Counted from the first letter of the stretch, positions 9,572 through 18,577 are shown. The stretch: DNA of 64,000 nucleotides from Arthrobacter sp. Alg241-R88 (GCF_900537115.1 NZ_UNRG01000004.1:154384-218383), one strand, 5' to 3'. Notes: generated by a model from the letters alone, not told the origin. Numbers and translations are program-made.

Positions 9572-9612
9572 CCAAAAAGAAAGTGGTCACCGCCCATGAG
9601 CGGTGACCACTT
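9572..9612 (-). terminator. Rho-independent terminator of trxB-trxA
   Basis: Perfect 13-bp stem (AAGTGGTCACCGC at 9581-9593, complement at 9600-9612) with a 6-base loop. Read on the minus strand it is followed by TTTCTTTTT. It lies 35 bases beyond the trxA stop and marks the edge of the parS island. Confidence 0.9.
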
Positions 9613-9647
9613 CTGTACTTGCAGGGCAAGAGCCCGGGAGTAACGAC

Positions 9648-9974
9648 CTAGGAAAGGACGTCAGCAAATTCCTTCTCGAAGAACTGCTTCGGCTTTGCGC
9701 CGATGACGGTGCTCTTCACTTCCCCACCCTGGAACAGGTAGACAGCCGGAATCGATGTAATACCGTACTCTGCCGCGATGGTCGGGTTGTCGTCCACGTT
9801 CAGCTTCACAACGTCAACCTTTTCGCTGTACTCGACGGAAATCTCGTCCAGGATCGGGCCGAGCTTGCGGCAGGGGCCGCACCATTCAGCCCAGAAGTCC
9901 ACGATAACCGGCTTATCTGAGGACAGAACGTCCGTGCCGAAGCTAGCGTCTGTGACGTCTTTTGCATTGCTCAT
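9648..9974 (-). CDS. trxA: Thioredoxin
   Basis: Small cytoplasmic dithiol-disulfide oxidoreductase that reduces ribonucleotide reductase and oxidised proteins, and is recycled by TrxB. The active site WCGPC is residues 31-35. The buried aspartate D26 and the cis-proline loop (GITSIPAVYLF) are present. The length of 108 aa is typical. It starts 33 nt after the trxB stop, so the two form one transcription unit ending in the hairpin at 9572-9612. In Mycobacterium tuberculosis the amidase-like gene cwlM lies between trx and parB. Here that slot holds the parS island. Confidence 0.97.
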   Translation of the reverse strand: MSNAKDVTDASFGTDVLSSDKPVIVDFWAEWCGPCRKLGPILDEISVEYSEKVDVVKLNVDDNPTIAAEYGITSIPAVYLFQGGEVKSTVIGAKPKQFFEKEFADVLS

Positions 9975-10007
9975 AGTTTTATCTCTCTCTTCGTAGCGCT
10001 TACGGAC

Positions 10008-10964
10008 TTAGGCTTGCAGGTCTGCGAGGTAGTGTTCGACGTCAATAGCGGCAACACATCCGGAACCGGACGCTGTGATTGCCTGTCGGTACGTGGGGTC
10101 GATGACGTCGCCGGCGGCGAACACGCCTGACAGGCTGGTCTTCGAACTCCGGCCTTCGACGGCAATAGTTCCCTCCGGCGTCAGGTCCAGGACTCCCTTA
10201 ACGAGATCAGTCCGGGGGTCGTTGCCGATGGCGACGAATACGCCCGTAACCGCCAGATCAGAAATGGAACCGTCCACAAGGTTCTTCAACTTCAAACCGG
10301 TGACCTTTTGGTCTCCAACAACGTCGTCCACAGTGCTGTTCCAGATGAAGTTGATCTTCTCGTGGGCCAGTGCGCGGTCGGCCATGATTTTCGACGCCTT
10401 CAACGTATCGCGGCGGTGGACAACCGTTACCGATTTCGCAAACTTGGTGAGGAACAGCGCCTCTTCCATGGCAGAGTCTCCCCCACCGATGACCGCAATG
10501 TCTTGGTCCTTGAAGAAGAAACCATCACAGGTTGCACACCAGCTGACACCGTGCCCTGAAAGCCGCTTCTCGTTCGGGAGGCCGAGTTCACGGTAGGCGG
10601 AGCCCGTGGAGAGAATCACTGCCCGTGCCTGGAAGCTTTCGCCGGTGGCGATCGTGACAGTCTTGATAGGTCCTTCGAGCTGGAGCGACGTAACGTCCTC
10701 GAACTGAATCTCGGTGCCGAAGCGTGCTGCCTGCTTCTCGAAGCTTTCCATCAGGTCCGGCCCCATAATGCCTTCCGGGAAACCCGGGTAGTTCTCAATA
10801 TCGGTGGTGTTCATCAGTTCACCGCCGGCAGTGACAGAACCTGCCAGCAACAGGGGCTTCAGGTTGGCGCGGGCAGTGTAGACAGCTGCCGTGTAACCAG
10901 CGGGGCCGGAGCCGACGATGATGACATCACGTACTTCTGACGTGGTGTTTTCTGCGATGGTCAC
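10008..10964 (-). CDS. trxB: Thioredoxin-disulfide reductase
   Basis: NADPH-dependent flavoprotein that reduces thioredoxin. From the GTG at 10964 the protein is 318 aa. It has the FAD-binding GSGPAG at 18-23, the redox pair CATC at 143-146, an NADP-binding GGGDSAMEE segment, and a C-terminal FAD motif ([15 protein letters not shown]). An in-frame ATG at 11063 would add 33 residues with no family character. GTG 10964 is preceded by AAGGAAGAGG at a fitting distance and is preferred. The 234 bases between this start and the upstream gene's stop hold no ORF I can support and probably contain the trxBA promoter. Confidence 0.95.
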   Translation of the reverse strand: MTIAENTTSEVRDVIIVGSGPAGYTAAVYTARANLKPLLLAGSVTAGGELMNTTDIENYPGFPEGIMGPDLMESFEKQAARFGTEIQFEDVTSLQLEGPIKTVTIATGESFQARAVILSTGSAYRELGLPNEKRLSGHGVSWCATCDGFFFKDQDIAVIGGGDSAMEEALFLTKFAKSVTVVHRRDTLKASKIMADRALAHEKINFIWNSTVDDVVGDQKVTGLKLKNLVDGSISDLAVTGVFVAIGNDPRTDLVKGVLDLTPEGTIAVEGRSSKTSLSGVFAAGDVIDPTYRQAITASGSGCVAAIDVEHYLADLQA

Positions 10965-11198
10965 TGAACGGTGAACCTCTTCCTTATTTGACGCGCCCCG
11001 CTTTGGAGGCCGGCCACATGGCACAACTGATACTGCAGGCTGAATATTCCGACCCCAGGGCACGGCGGATTACCGCGGACAGCAGTAAGCGAACTCCGCG
11101 AGACGCTCTTTCCAGATTACCGTCCCATGGCAAACCCAAACACAGTAAGGATTACAGCCCAACCAGTTTCGCCGAAGCGGCGCAGTGGCAGTGGGGGT

Positions 11199-12764
11199 TT
11201 ACTGGACCTTGATCTCCGCCAACCGGAGGCCGTAGCCATAGCGCGTCTTTGGTGCAGCCAGCCGGGGAAGGGAGTTGATGGACACAATGACGTACTGGGC
11301 CTGGACCGGCTCCGCGAGCGGCATATTAAGATCGGTTGACGTAAAGCTGTTCGTCCCCACTGCCTTCGCTCCGTCCAAAGACGGCTGATCGTTGGTGTAC
11401 ACCGTGATGTTTCCACCTGAACCACCCAGCTGCGAAAGCGTCACTGAAGAAACCGTTGCCGGGTTCTCAAGCTTCACCACCAGCGGCACGCCCTGTGCGG
11501 CGAGTCCTCCCCAGTTTTCCGTGGCGAATTCCATGTCCGACCAGTAGCTGGCCGCGTTACCGTCGTATGCCCTGACCAGGTCACCGTCAAAGGTTGCGGC
11601 AAAGTCGAAGGTACCCTGCCGGCTGACGCTTTCAATGGCCGGCGGGACGGCGGGCGGGGCCGAGGTAGGTGCCTGCGTTGGCGCGGCAGAGCCTGCGGGA
11701 GCGCCATTGGCGGTGGCAGGAGCTGAAGGATTGGCCTGCGGCTCCGAGGAAAAGAGGCTGCCAAGGTTTGTCACGGCGAAAACGAGCCCGGCAATCAGAA
11801 CGACGGCGAGCAGCCCGCCCACCAGCCAGCGCATGGATCGCGGTTCACGTGCCGGTGCATCCCGGTCGTCGTCATAATCGTCCTGATCAGCGTAGGAGGG
11901 GCCGGCAGGGGCGGCAGCGGCAGCCGGCCGCGCAAACACGGGAGACTTCTTCTTGGCCGGCTTTTCATCTCTAACCGGAGTGTCTTCGTACCGGTCCTGG
12001 TCTCCGGCGCTTGCGTAATCATCCTCAGACCAGAGGGACACCTTCGGCTTCCCGCTGCCGGCCGCCTCGGGCTGGTTCCTCTGGTTGGACTCGAAGCTGG
12101 CAGTTGCCGGATCTTCAGCAGGCCGGGTCGACGGGCCGGCGGGGCGAGCTGAAGCATGGGACGCCGCAGCCCCGGCCGCAGCCCCGGCCGCGCCGCCCAG
12201 AGCTGCTGCTCCCATCGGGGACGCCCCGGACGGCTTACGCCCGGCGGGTGAATTCGTCGGCCGGACAGGAGGCCTTGGCGGCACTGCGGGCGCAGCACGG
12301 AAAGGATCAACCTGGCTGGGGTGCGTATCGCCGTAGTTGATGTAGCCAGCGTCCACGTGATCTTCGTCGTCGTACGGCTCCGGCTCGTGGGACCGCGGCT
12401 GCCCAAAGATTTCACTTCCGAGCGTGTCCGTAAAGAAGGGCTCCACATAGGGAGGGTTGGATGCCACCACAAGATCCAGCAGGTCCGCCGCGGACGTGTG
12501 GTTGGTGATGAGGTAGGTGGCGGCCTCGGTCACGCCGAGGTCCAGAACCTGAACCGTGCCGGGGCGCTCACCTGTAGCAACCTCGCGTGCGCTTTGGGCA
12601 ACCTGCTCGGTGTTCTCTGGTCCGGCAACCAGGATGCTGACAGGGCGGTTAAGCACCTGGTCCACACCATCCAGCACCAGATCGTGGTCGTGCGAGGCCA
12701 ATACAGTGGCTGTGACCTTGTAACGGCCGCCCAGTACTGATCCGACATCGATCGGGTTGGACAC
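11199..12764 (-). CDS. Pseudokinase-like membrane protein with extracellular discoidin-like domain (split MviN C-terminus)
   Basis: A 521-aa single-pass membrane protein. The N-terminal 120 residues resemble the N-lobe of a Ser/Thr kinase (GGRYKVTATV... then LNRPVSILV where the lysine strand would be) but show no catalytic HRD or DFG, so a pseudokinase-like fold is inferred. Residues 150-300 are Pro/Ala-rich and acidic. One transmembrane helix lies at about 311-334. Residues 378-521 look like a discoidin/F5-8 galactose-binding fold (AYDGNAASYWSD, then PLVVKLENPATVSSVTL). The GTG start has AGGAGG upstream. It follows murJ by 167 nt. In M. tuberculosis MviN these same parts are fused to the C-terminus of the flippase; here they form a separate protein. 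A role in control of peptidoglycan precursor export is inferred. Confidence 0.75.
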   Translation of the reverse strand: MSNPIDVGSVLGGRYKVTATVLASHDHDLVLDGVDQVLNRPVSILVAGPENTEQVAQSAREVATGERPGTVQVLDLGVTEAATYLITNHTSAADLLDLVVASNPPYVEPFFTDTLGSEIFGQPRSHEPEPYDDEDHVDAGYINYGDTHPSQVDPFRAAPAVPPRPPVRPTNSPAGRKPSGASPMGAAALGGAAGAAAGAAASHASARPAGPSTRPAEDPATASFESNQRNQPEAAGSGKPKVSLWSEDDYASAGDQDRYEDTPVRDEKPAKKKSPVFARPAAAAAPAGPSYADQDDYDDDRDAPAREPRSMRWLVGGLLAVVLIAGLVFAVTNLGSLFSSEPQANPSAPATANGAPAGSAAPTQAPTSAPPAVPPAIESVSRQGTFDFAATFDGDLVRAYDGNAASYWSDMEFATENWGGLAAQGVPLVVKLENPATVSSVTLSQLGGSGGNITVYTNDQPSLDGAKAVGTNSFTSTDLNMPLAEPVQAQYVIVSINSLPRLAAPKTRYGYGLRLAEIKVQ

Positions 12765-12931
12765 GTGTTCCTCCTAGACTGTCCGGTATTGCCGGGACGG
12801 ATGACGCAACCACCGTTCAAGGGGCCGCCGGGGAGGCTTGCCCTTGAATGCAACTACCCCTGTTCCCTATCGATCCTAGCCGATTGCGCCTTACGCACCG
12901 TGGACAAAGACAGCGGCAGACCGCGCCAACA

Positions 12932-15187
12932 TCACTTTTTCGGCGGCCGCCGCGGCCTGAAATGGGGGTTCTCGCCGGCCTTACCCTGGAAGGTCCGGCG
13001 TCCGGGAAGTGGGATCTGATCGCGCAGCAGTCCGCCGCGCGCGGTGCTGGGCTGGTCCTCGCCGGGGAGGTACGTGCCGTCGCCGCCGGGGTGATGTTCG
13101 CCGTCGGCCGGTTCCCGGCGTCCTGTCCCGCGCTCGGGGACTGGACCGGCGCGGAAGGAGACGGCGTCAAACTCTCCAGAAATGCGTGGGATAAGCCCGG
13201 TATCCACGGAGGTGGTGGCGCGCTCGGGTGCGCGGCGCCGATGGTCATCCGAGCCTGCTCCAGGTGTATCGTCGGACGGCGGGGTCCCGTCTTCCTCAGC
13301 AGGCGCAGCAGTCCCGCCGCGCCCCAGCCTTCCCAGGAGGGGACGCAGCAGGTCGCGCAGTTCCGAGACGCGGAATAGTTTGAGCAGGACGAAGTAGGCC
13401 GCCAGCATGATGGGGCCCACCACGATGACTGTTATGAGCGCGCTCAGCCGATCACGCCAGGCGAATCCGTCCGGGCTGTAGCTGCCCATCAACCACAGCG
13501 CTCCCGCACCCGCAACCGCGGAACCAAGGGCGGCGTAGCCCATCCGGATGTAGGAGTTGGCGATCCGCGCGCCGTCCAGGTGCCCCAGGAGGCGCCGCAG
13601 GAAAAAGGCACTGATAACCACCGAGAGGATGTTGCCCACCATATAGAGCACCGCAATGGCGTAGATGATCTGGTTCACGGGCAGGAACTGGATGGCAAAC
13701 GCCCCGGCCACGTAAACCACCGCCAGGAGCAGTTGGATGTAGAAGGGGGTGCGGGCATCCTCGTTTGCGTAGAAGACCCGGGACATCATGAAGTTGGCGC
13801 TCATGAACGGCGTGCTGAGCGCGAGAATGGTCAGCGTCTGGGCAAGCATCACGCCGTCCTGGCGAAGGCCGCCAGAGAAGAACATCCCCAGCGGACCGGC
13901 AAGGGCGAAGAGCGCCAACGCACCGAACACGGTGGCTACAGCCATGGTCCGGAGGCCATGCGAGAGGGCGTCGCGCAGTTCGGCGCGGTTGCCGTCCTGC
14001 GATGCGCGGGTCATGCGGTTGAAGAGGACCGTGGCGAGGGACAGGGCAATGATGGAGTGCGGCAGAAGATACAGCTGGCTGGCAACCTCCAGCACCGCGT
14101 TGCCGGGAAGCATGTACGCGGCAGGGTCGCCGGCCTGCTGGAGCCGGATACGCTCGGCGCCGGGAATGGTGGCAATGCGCATGACGTACAGGAAGGCGAG
14201 TTGCCCGACGGCGGCGGTCAGCAAGGTCCAGACGCTCAGCTTTGCTGCCTGGCCCAGTCCCACTCCCCGCCAGCCGAACCGCGGCCGGAGTCCCAGTTTC
14301 AGCCGGATCACGGGAATCATCAGGATGGCGGTCTGCGAGATGACGCCGATGGTGGAGAAGCCGGCCACCAATAGCGTTTGGGTGTCACCCCAGTTGTCCA
14401 GGGTGTGCGTATTGATCTCGTTTGAGCCGAAGATCCAGATGAACATTCCCAAGCCGGCAATGGCCACCAGGTTGTTCAGGATGGGCGCCCACATGGCCGG
14501 CCCAAAGGCGCCGTTGGCATTGAGGACCTGGGTGAGGAGCGCGTAGAGGCCGTAGAAGAAGATCTGGGGCAGGCACCAAAAGGCGAAGGCCACGGCCAAT
14601 GCTTTTTGCTGCGGGGAGTAGCCCTGGGTGGTGAGTTCGATGACCCAGGGTGCTGCCAGCGTCACCAGCGCCGTTAGTCCCAGCAGGAGCAGGACAGCCA
14701 GTGTCAGCAGCCGGCTGATGTAGTCCGCTCCCCTGTCCGGAGCCTTGCTGGCCTTGATGATCTGTGGCACCAGCACAGCGTTGAACACCCCGCCGGCCAC
14801 CAGCAGGAAGATCAGGTTGGGCAGGTTGTTGGCGTTGATGAACGTGTCATTAACGGTGGAACCGAGGCCGAGGGCCGTGCCCAGCATCCAGGTCTTGCCA
14901 AAGCCCAGGAAACGCGAAACGAGGGTTCCCGCGGCCATGATGGCGCTGGACCTGGTTTCACTCGCCTGCTCGGCGCCGGCTTGTCCGCCGTCCAAGGGAG
15001 AGCCGTCCACGGGTGCAGCCAGGTGCGCGGTTTCCACGGGGGCGCTGTCCTGCGTTGCGCTGTCCAGGGGTGCTGCAGCCTGGGGCGCGCCGTCCAGGGG
15101 TACACCGTCTGCAGGTACGCCCTCTGGAGCGCCGCTGGCCCGGCCGGCTTGATCGGAAGGAAAATTGGAAGCTGACATCGAGTTCAT
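12932..15187 (-). CDS. murJ: Lipid II flippase MurJ (MviN family)
   Basis: MOP-superfamily flippase that moves lipid II across the membrane for peptidoglycan synthesis. The MurJ core starts near residue 81 (SAIMAAGTLVSRFLGFGKTW) and runs to about 610 with the expected 14-helix pattern. Two non-core parts are unusual. The first is an N-terminal Ala/Pro/Gly/Asp-rich stretch (1-80) with repeated PLDG/PVDG units. The second is a C-terminal cytosolic tail of about 130 residues with a Thr-rich motif TTSVDTGLIP at 658-667, followed by a basic end. Start ATG 15187 has GGTGAG just upstream; ATG 15178 is an alternative. The next gene downstream is the pseudokinase-like partner. Confidence 0.93.
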   Translation of the reverse strand: MNSMSASNFPSDQAGRASGAPEGVPADGVPLDGAPQAAAPLDSATQDSAPVETAHLAAPVDGSPLDGGQAGAEQASETRSSAIMAAGTLVSRFLGFGKTWMLGTALGLGSTVNDTFINANNLPNLIFLLVAGGVFNAVLVPQIIKASKAPDRGADYISRLLTLAVLLLLGLTALVTLAAPWVIELTTQGYSPQQKALAVAFAFWCLPQIFFYGLYALLTQVLNANGAFGPAMWAPILNNLVAIAGLGMFIWIFGSNEINTHTLDNWGDTQTLLVAGFSTIGVISQTAILMIPVIRLKLGLRPRFGWRGVGLGQAAKLSVWTLLTAAVGQLAFLYVMRIATIPGAERIRLQQAGDPAAYMLPGNAVLEVASQLYLLPHSIIALSLATVLFNRMTRASQDGNRAELRDALSHGLRTMAVATVFGALALFALAGPLGMFFSGGLRQDGVMLAQTLTILALSTPFMSANFMMSRVFYANEDARTPFYIQLLLAVVYVAGAFAIQFLPVNQIIYAIAVLYMVGNILSVVISAFFLRRLLGHLDGARIANSYIRMGYAALGSAVAGAGALWLMGSYSPDGFAWRDRLSALITVIVVGPIMLAAYFVLLKLFRVSELRDLLRPLLGRLGRGGTAAPAEEDGTPPSDDTPGAGSDDHRRRAPERATTSVDTGLIPRISGEFDAVSFRAGPVPERGTGRREPADGEHHPGGDGTYLPGEDQPSTARGGLLRDQIPLPGRRTFQGKAGENPHFRPRRPPKK

Positions 15188-15239
15188 CGTCTCACCCGCA
15201 GCCGCTTATCACCGCAATACCGGCCCCGGCAATGCCGCC

Positions 15240-15788
15240 CTAAAGATGTTCTGGCAGGACTTCGCGTGCCAGGTCGGCGATGCGGCGCTCATTGGGAAAG
15301 GACAGTTTGCGGGCGAGTTCATGGATGGGAACCCACGCCACGTCCACTGCTTCCTGGTCCGGATCGTTCTCGATGGTCAGCTCGCCGCCGGTGGCCCGCA
15401 GGAGGTAGTGATGGACCGTTTTATGTACGCGGTGGCCACTGACGGTAAACCAGTAGTCGATGCTTCCCAGGGGCGCGAGGATGTCACCTTCAATGCCGGT
15501 TTCTTCGGCGATTTCACGGACCGCGGCCTGCTCGTTGTTTTCCTTGCCCTCCGGATGCCCCTTGGGCAGGCACCATTCCAGGCGTCCGCCGCGGTTAAGG
15601 CGGGCGATGATCGCCACCCTCAGTTCGGCGTCGGAGGTGTCCACGACGACGCCGCCGGCAGAGACTTCCTCGACAGTAGGCAGCGAAGCCGGTGCCGAAT
15701 GCTGGGCAGGTGCAACGTGCGCACCGATTGCCGATGGCAACGGTGCGTTTGTCCTCCTGCCTGGAGCGCTCGGTACTGGATGGGCCAT
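15240..15788 (-). CDS. Nudix hydrolase
   Basis: Hydrolase of nucleoside diphosphates linked to another moiety. The Nudix box G-x5-E-x7-RE-x2-EE-x-G is complete at residues 77-98 (REIAEETG at 91-98). The 182-aa frame starts at ATG 15788. Longer frames upstream only run antisense through pcnA. The start is supported by a TAGAGT -10 hexamer on the minus strand (15801-15796) 7 nt before the ATG, giving a leaderless message. The N-terminal 38 residues are Pro/Ala-rich. It lies between murJ and the divergent pcnA, as in other actinobacteria (the mutT4-pcnA arrangement of mycobacteria). Its substrate cannot be told from sequence. Confidence 0.92.
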   Translation of the reverse strand: MAHPVPSAPGRRTNAPLPSAIGAHVAPAQHSAPASLPTVEEVSAGGVVVDTSDAELRVAIIARLNRGGRLEWCLPKGHPEGKENNEQAAVREIAEETGIEGDILAPLGSIDYWFTVSGHRVHKTVHHYLLRATGGELTIENDPDQEAVDVAWVPIHELARKLSFPNERRIADLAREVLPEHL

Positions 15789-15795
15789 GGAGTCC

Positions 15796-15801
15796 ACTCT
15801 A
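15796..15801 (-). promoter_or_regulatory. -10 element of leaderless Nudix transcript
   Basis: TAGAGT on the minus strand, 7 nt before the ATG at 15788. It matches the TAnnnT pattern seen before several other genes of this window. Confidence 0.6.
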
Positions 15802-15947
15802 ACGACTGTTGCCCGTTCGTGATGACCGGAACATGACATGAACATGGACTGCATATGACGCGCTTTGCAGGCGCCGCACGGAATGAGCAGGATCTTGACA
15901 GCATTTTGGCCTGCGCGCCCGCTGGTTTCTGACAAGCTTAAGTAACT

Positions 15948-17453
15948 ATGGCGCACCCACATCACAAGACTGAATCCCACACCGTTGATTTCCAGGTGGA
16001 CCCGGTGGTCCTGGAGCTCGGCCAGCGTTTTGTGGACGCAGGCCACGAGCTCTCGTTGGTGGGCGGTCCCGTGCGTGACCTTTTCCTGGGCAGGACCTCC
16101 CCGGACCTGGACTTCACCACTGATGCCACGCCGGACCAAACGGTGGCCCTGATCAAGAAGTGGGCGGACAACTTCTGGGAGATCGGCCGCGCCTTTGGCA
16201 CCATCGGAATGCGCAAGGCCGGCTTCCAGATCGAAATAACCACCTACCGTGCCGAGGCCTACGATCCGGAGTCCCGGAAACCGGTGGTGGCGTTCGGCTC
16301 CTCTTTGACTGACGACCTGCTCCGGCGGGACTTCACCATCAACGCCATGGCCCTGAAACTGCCTTCCCTGGAACTGGTGGATCCGTTCGGCGGCGTACGC
16401 GACCTGCACGCCTCCATCCTGGCCACGCCGGGGGCTCCGGAAGCGTCCTTCTCGGATGATCCGCTGCGGATGATGCGCGCCGCCAGGTTCGCGGCGCAGT
16501 TGGGTGTCTCCGTTCACGATGACGTCCGCCAGGCCATGACAAGGATGGCCGAACGGATCACCATCATTTCCGCCGAACGTGTACGGGACGAGCTCACCAA
16601 GCTCATCTGCGGCCGCCGCCCCCGGGTGGGCGTGGACCTGCTGGTGGACACCGGCCTGGCCGAGTTCGTGCTGCCGGAAGTCTCCGCCCTCCGGCTCGAA
16701 TCGGATGAGCACCACCGCCACAAGGACGTCTACCAGCATTCGCTGCAGGTGCTGGAACAGGCGGCGGAACTGGAAACGGACGCTGACGGCGCCGTGCCGG
16801 CGCCGGACTTTGTGCTCCGCTTCGCAGCATTGATGCACGACGTCGGCAAGCCGGCTACGCGCCGTTTTGAACCGGGCGGCGCGGTGAGCTTCCGGCATCA
16901 CGACATGGTGGGTGCCAAGCTCACCACCAAGAGGATGAAGGCCCTGCGGTTCGACAATGACACCATCAAGGCCGTTGCCCGCCTGGTGGAGCTGCACATG
17001 CGCTTTTACGGTTACGGCGACGCGGGCTGGAGCGACTCCGCGGTTCGCCGCTACGTGACCGACGCCGGGCCGCTGCTGGAACGGCTGCACCGGCTGACCC
17101 GCTCGGATGTCACCACGCGCAACCAGCGGAAGGCCGAGCGGCTCGCTTTCGCCTATGACGACCTCGAGTCCCGGATCGCGTCGCTGCGGGAACAGGAATC
17201 GCTGGATTCGGTGCGCCCGGACCTGGACGGTGCCCGGATCATGGCCCTCCTGGACCTCAAACCTGGCCCTGTAGTGGGCCGCGCCTATAAGTTCCTGCTC
17301 AATGAGCGGATGGAGCACGGGCCCCTGCCCACCGAAGAAGCGGAAGCCAGGCTGCTCCGCTGGTGGGCGGAGCAGCCTGAATCTACACCTGCCGAACCTG
17401 GGGCCGGAACGCCTCCTGCCGCCGTCGACCTTTCCTCCAAGGAGTCCAAGTGA
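15948..17453 (+). CDS. pcnA: CCA tRNA nucleotidyltransferase with HD domain
   Basis: Adds or repairs the 3' CCA of tRNAs (poly-A-polymerase family). The nucleotidyltransferase head has the GG motif (LVGGPVRDLFLG, residues 37-48) and catalytic DxD at D53/D55. The neck/ATP-binding part includes RRDFTINAMAL. An HD phosphohydrolase domain follows (HD at 297-298, MHDVGKPATRRFE). The length of 501 aa fits the actinobacterial class, which carries an extra C-terminal region. The start ATG has no clear Shine-Dalgarno. The stop overlaps the GTG of the following phosphatase (GTGA), so the pair is coupled. It is divergent from the Nudix gene across 159 bp. Confidence 0.94.
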   Translation: MAHPHHKTESHTVDFQVDPVVLELGQRFVDAGHELSLVGGPVRDLFLGRTSPDLDFTTDATPDQTVALIKKWADNFWEIGRAFGTIGMRKAGFQIEITTYRAEAYDPESRKPVVAFGSSLTDDLLRRDFTINAMALKLPSLELVDPFGGVRDLHASILATPGAPEASFSDDPLRMMRAARFAAQLGVSVHDDVRQAMTRMAERITIISAERVRDELTKLICGRRPRVGVDLLVDTGLAEFVLPEVSALRLESDEHHRHKDVYQHSLQVLEQAAELETDADGAVPAPDFVLRFAALMHDVGKPATRRFEPGGAVSFRHHDMVGAKLTTKRMKALRFDNDTIKAVARLVELHMRFYGYGDAGWSDSAVRRYVTDAGPLLERLHRLTRSDVTTRNQRKAERLAFAYDDLESRIASLREQESLDSVRPDLDGARIMALLDLKPGPVVGRAYKFLLNERMEHGPLPTEEAEARLLRWWAEQPESTPAEPGAGTPPAAVDLSSKESK

Positions 17454-18034
17454 CCAATCCTGCCCTTGCCCCCCGCCCCCAGCTTTGGATCCTCCGCCAC
17501 GGCGAGACGGAGTGGTCCAAAAGCGGGCAGTACACGGGACTCACAGATTTGCCCCTGACTGTTGAAGGCGAGCAGCAGGCGGTGGAGGCCCGGAAGGTGC
17601 TGGACCCTGTCGATTTTGACCTGGTGCTGACCTCTCCCCTGAGGCGCGCCCGCCGGACGGCGGAACTGGCAGGCTTTCCGGACGCCCAGCATGAGCCCCT
17701 CGCCGTGGAATGGAATTATGGCGATTATGAAGGAATCAGCTCGGACTTGATCCGGAAAGACAACCCCGATTACCTGATCTGGACCCACGGCGTGCCCAAC
17801 GGAGAGACGCTGGACGAGGTGGCTGCCCGGGCGGACAAGATCATTGGGCGCGTCCTGGAATCCGGCATGGACAACGTCCTCATTGTGGCCCACGGGCACT
17901 TCTCCCGGATCCTCACAGCCCGCTGGCTCGAATTGCCGCCCACCGAGGGGCGCCACTTTATTCTCGGAACCGCGAAAGTGTGCACCCTGGGCTGGGATAA
18001 GAGGACTCCGGCAATTGTCCGGTGGGGCCTTTAA
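17450..18034 (+). CDS. Histidine phosphatase family protein
   Basis: Member of the phosphoglycerate-mutase-like phosphatases that use a phospho-histidine intermediate. The RHG signature is residues 16-18 (ILRHGETEW) and the second catalytic histidine is H148 (IVAHGHFSR). The pattern RRARRTAEL after LTSPL is typical. At 194 aa it is a single-domain enzyme. The substrate (sugar phosphate, phosphoprotein or other) is not predictable. The GTG start overlaps the pcnA stop by 4 nt, so it is co-translated with the tRNA enzyme, although no functional link is known to me. Confidence 0.9.
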   Translation: MTNPALAPRPQLWILRHGETEWSKSGQYTGLTDLPLTVEGEQQAVEARKVLDPVDFDLVLTSPLRRARRTAELAGFPDAQHEPLAVEWNYGDYEGISSDLIRKDNPDYLIWTHGVPNGETLDEVAARADKIIGRVLESGMDNVLIVAHGHFSRILTARWLELPPTEGRHFILGTAKVCTLGWDKRTPAIVRWGL

Positions 18035-18062
18035 TAGCCTTTTCCGAGTTTCTTTAGAAAGT

Positions 18063-18201
18063 TTCACGAATTAGGTAGCGGTGCACTGTAATCGTGGTGT
18101 ACTTTTATTCCTGACCCCAGAGCGTCCTGCCGGGGTCGTGGCGTTCGTTGCCAGGCCACTCAGCTGAAGCAACGGCAGAGCAGAAAAGGAGGTTGGGAAA
18201 A
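18063..18201 (+). promoter_or_regulatory. Putative promoter and structured leader of small ORFs
   Basis: A possible promoter has -35 TTCACG (18063-18068) and -10 TGTAAT (18087-18092), 18 bp apart. The transcript would then contain a hairpin with GACCCC (18113-18118) pairing with GGGGTC (18132-18137), followed by a second GTGGC/GCCAC pairing, before the AGGAGG of the 31-aa ORF. The length and structure suggest a regulated leader, but no known RNA family is recognised. Confidence 0.35.
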
Positions 18202-18297
18202 ATGATTACTTTGACTAGCGGACGGAAGACAACCATCACCGCGGACCCGGCCTCTGATGCTTTTGCGCGCCCCTTTCCAGGGTTCGCCGGCTCTTAG
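18202..18297 (+). CDS. Small ORF (31 aa) with strong RBS, unknown
   Basis: ATG preceded by AAAGGAGG at 6-8 nt spacing, encoding 31 residues (begins MITLTSGRKTTITADP). I recognise no family. Just before its stop the -1 frame stays open to about 18388 and reads Ala/Gly/Thr-rich protein-like sequence, so this may be the intact start of a frameshifted or decayed gene of about 60 aa rather than a true micro-protein. The rest of the gap to 18577 shows only short AT-richer stretches and no clear gene. Confidence 0.4.
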   Translation: MITLTSGRKTTITADPASDAFARPFPGFAGS

Positions 18298-18577
18298 CCG
18301 CCGCCCCTGCCGCCGGTGCTGAGACCGGCTGCGATGTTTCGGGTGCATCAGGCACCGTTATCCGCACCCTTGCATCTTTCACGGGATAACCAGCTAACCC
18401 ATTAGCCCGGCAGTTTTCTTCTATTGCCATCGGCAGCTTATGGGCTTTGTGCTCCCTTCCCGCGGGTTCTAATTACTTATTCATTCCCGGGTATTCCTAT
18501 GCCCCAAAACCGGACATTTCTTTATGGCGGGGATTGGGGGCTTATTTGTCGCGCCCAGTTTGCGGGCCAGTCAGTTC

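Noticed and set aside
13580..14546. + frames opposite murJ
   Set aside because: Antisense shadows; Arg/Gly-rich with no domain.
15789..17318. Long minus-strand extension of the Nudix frame
   Set aside because: Runs antisense through pcnA, which has a complete conserved protein; the Nudix family start and -10 element fix the start at 15788.
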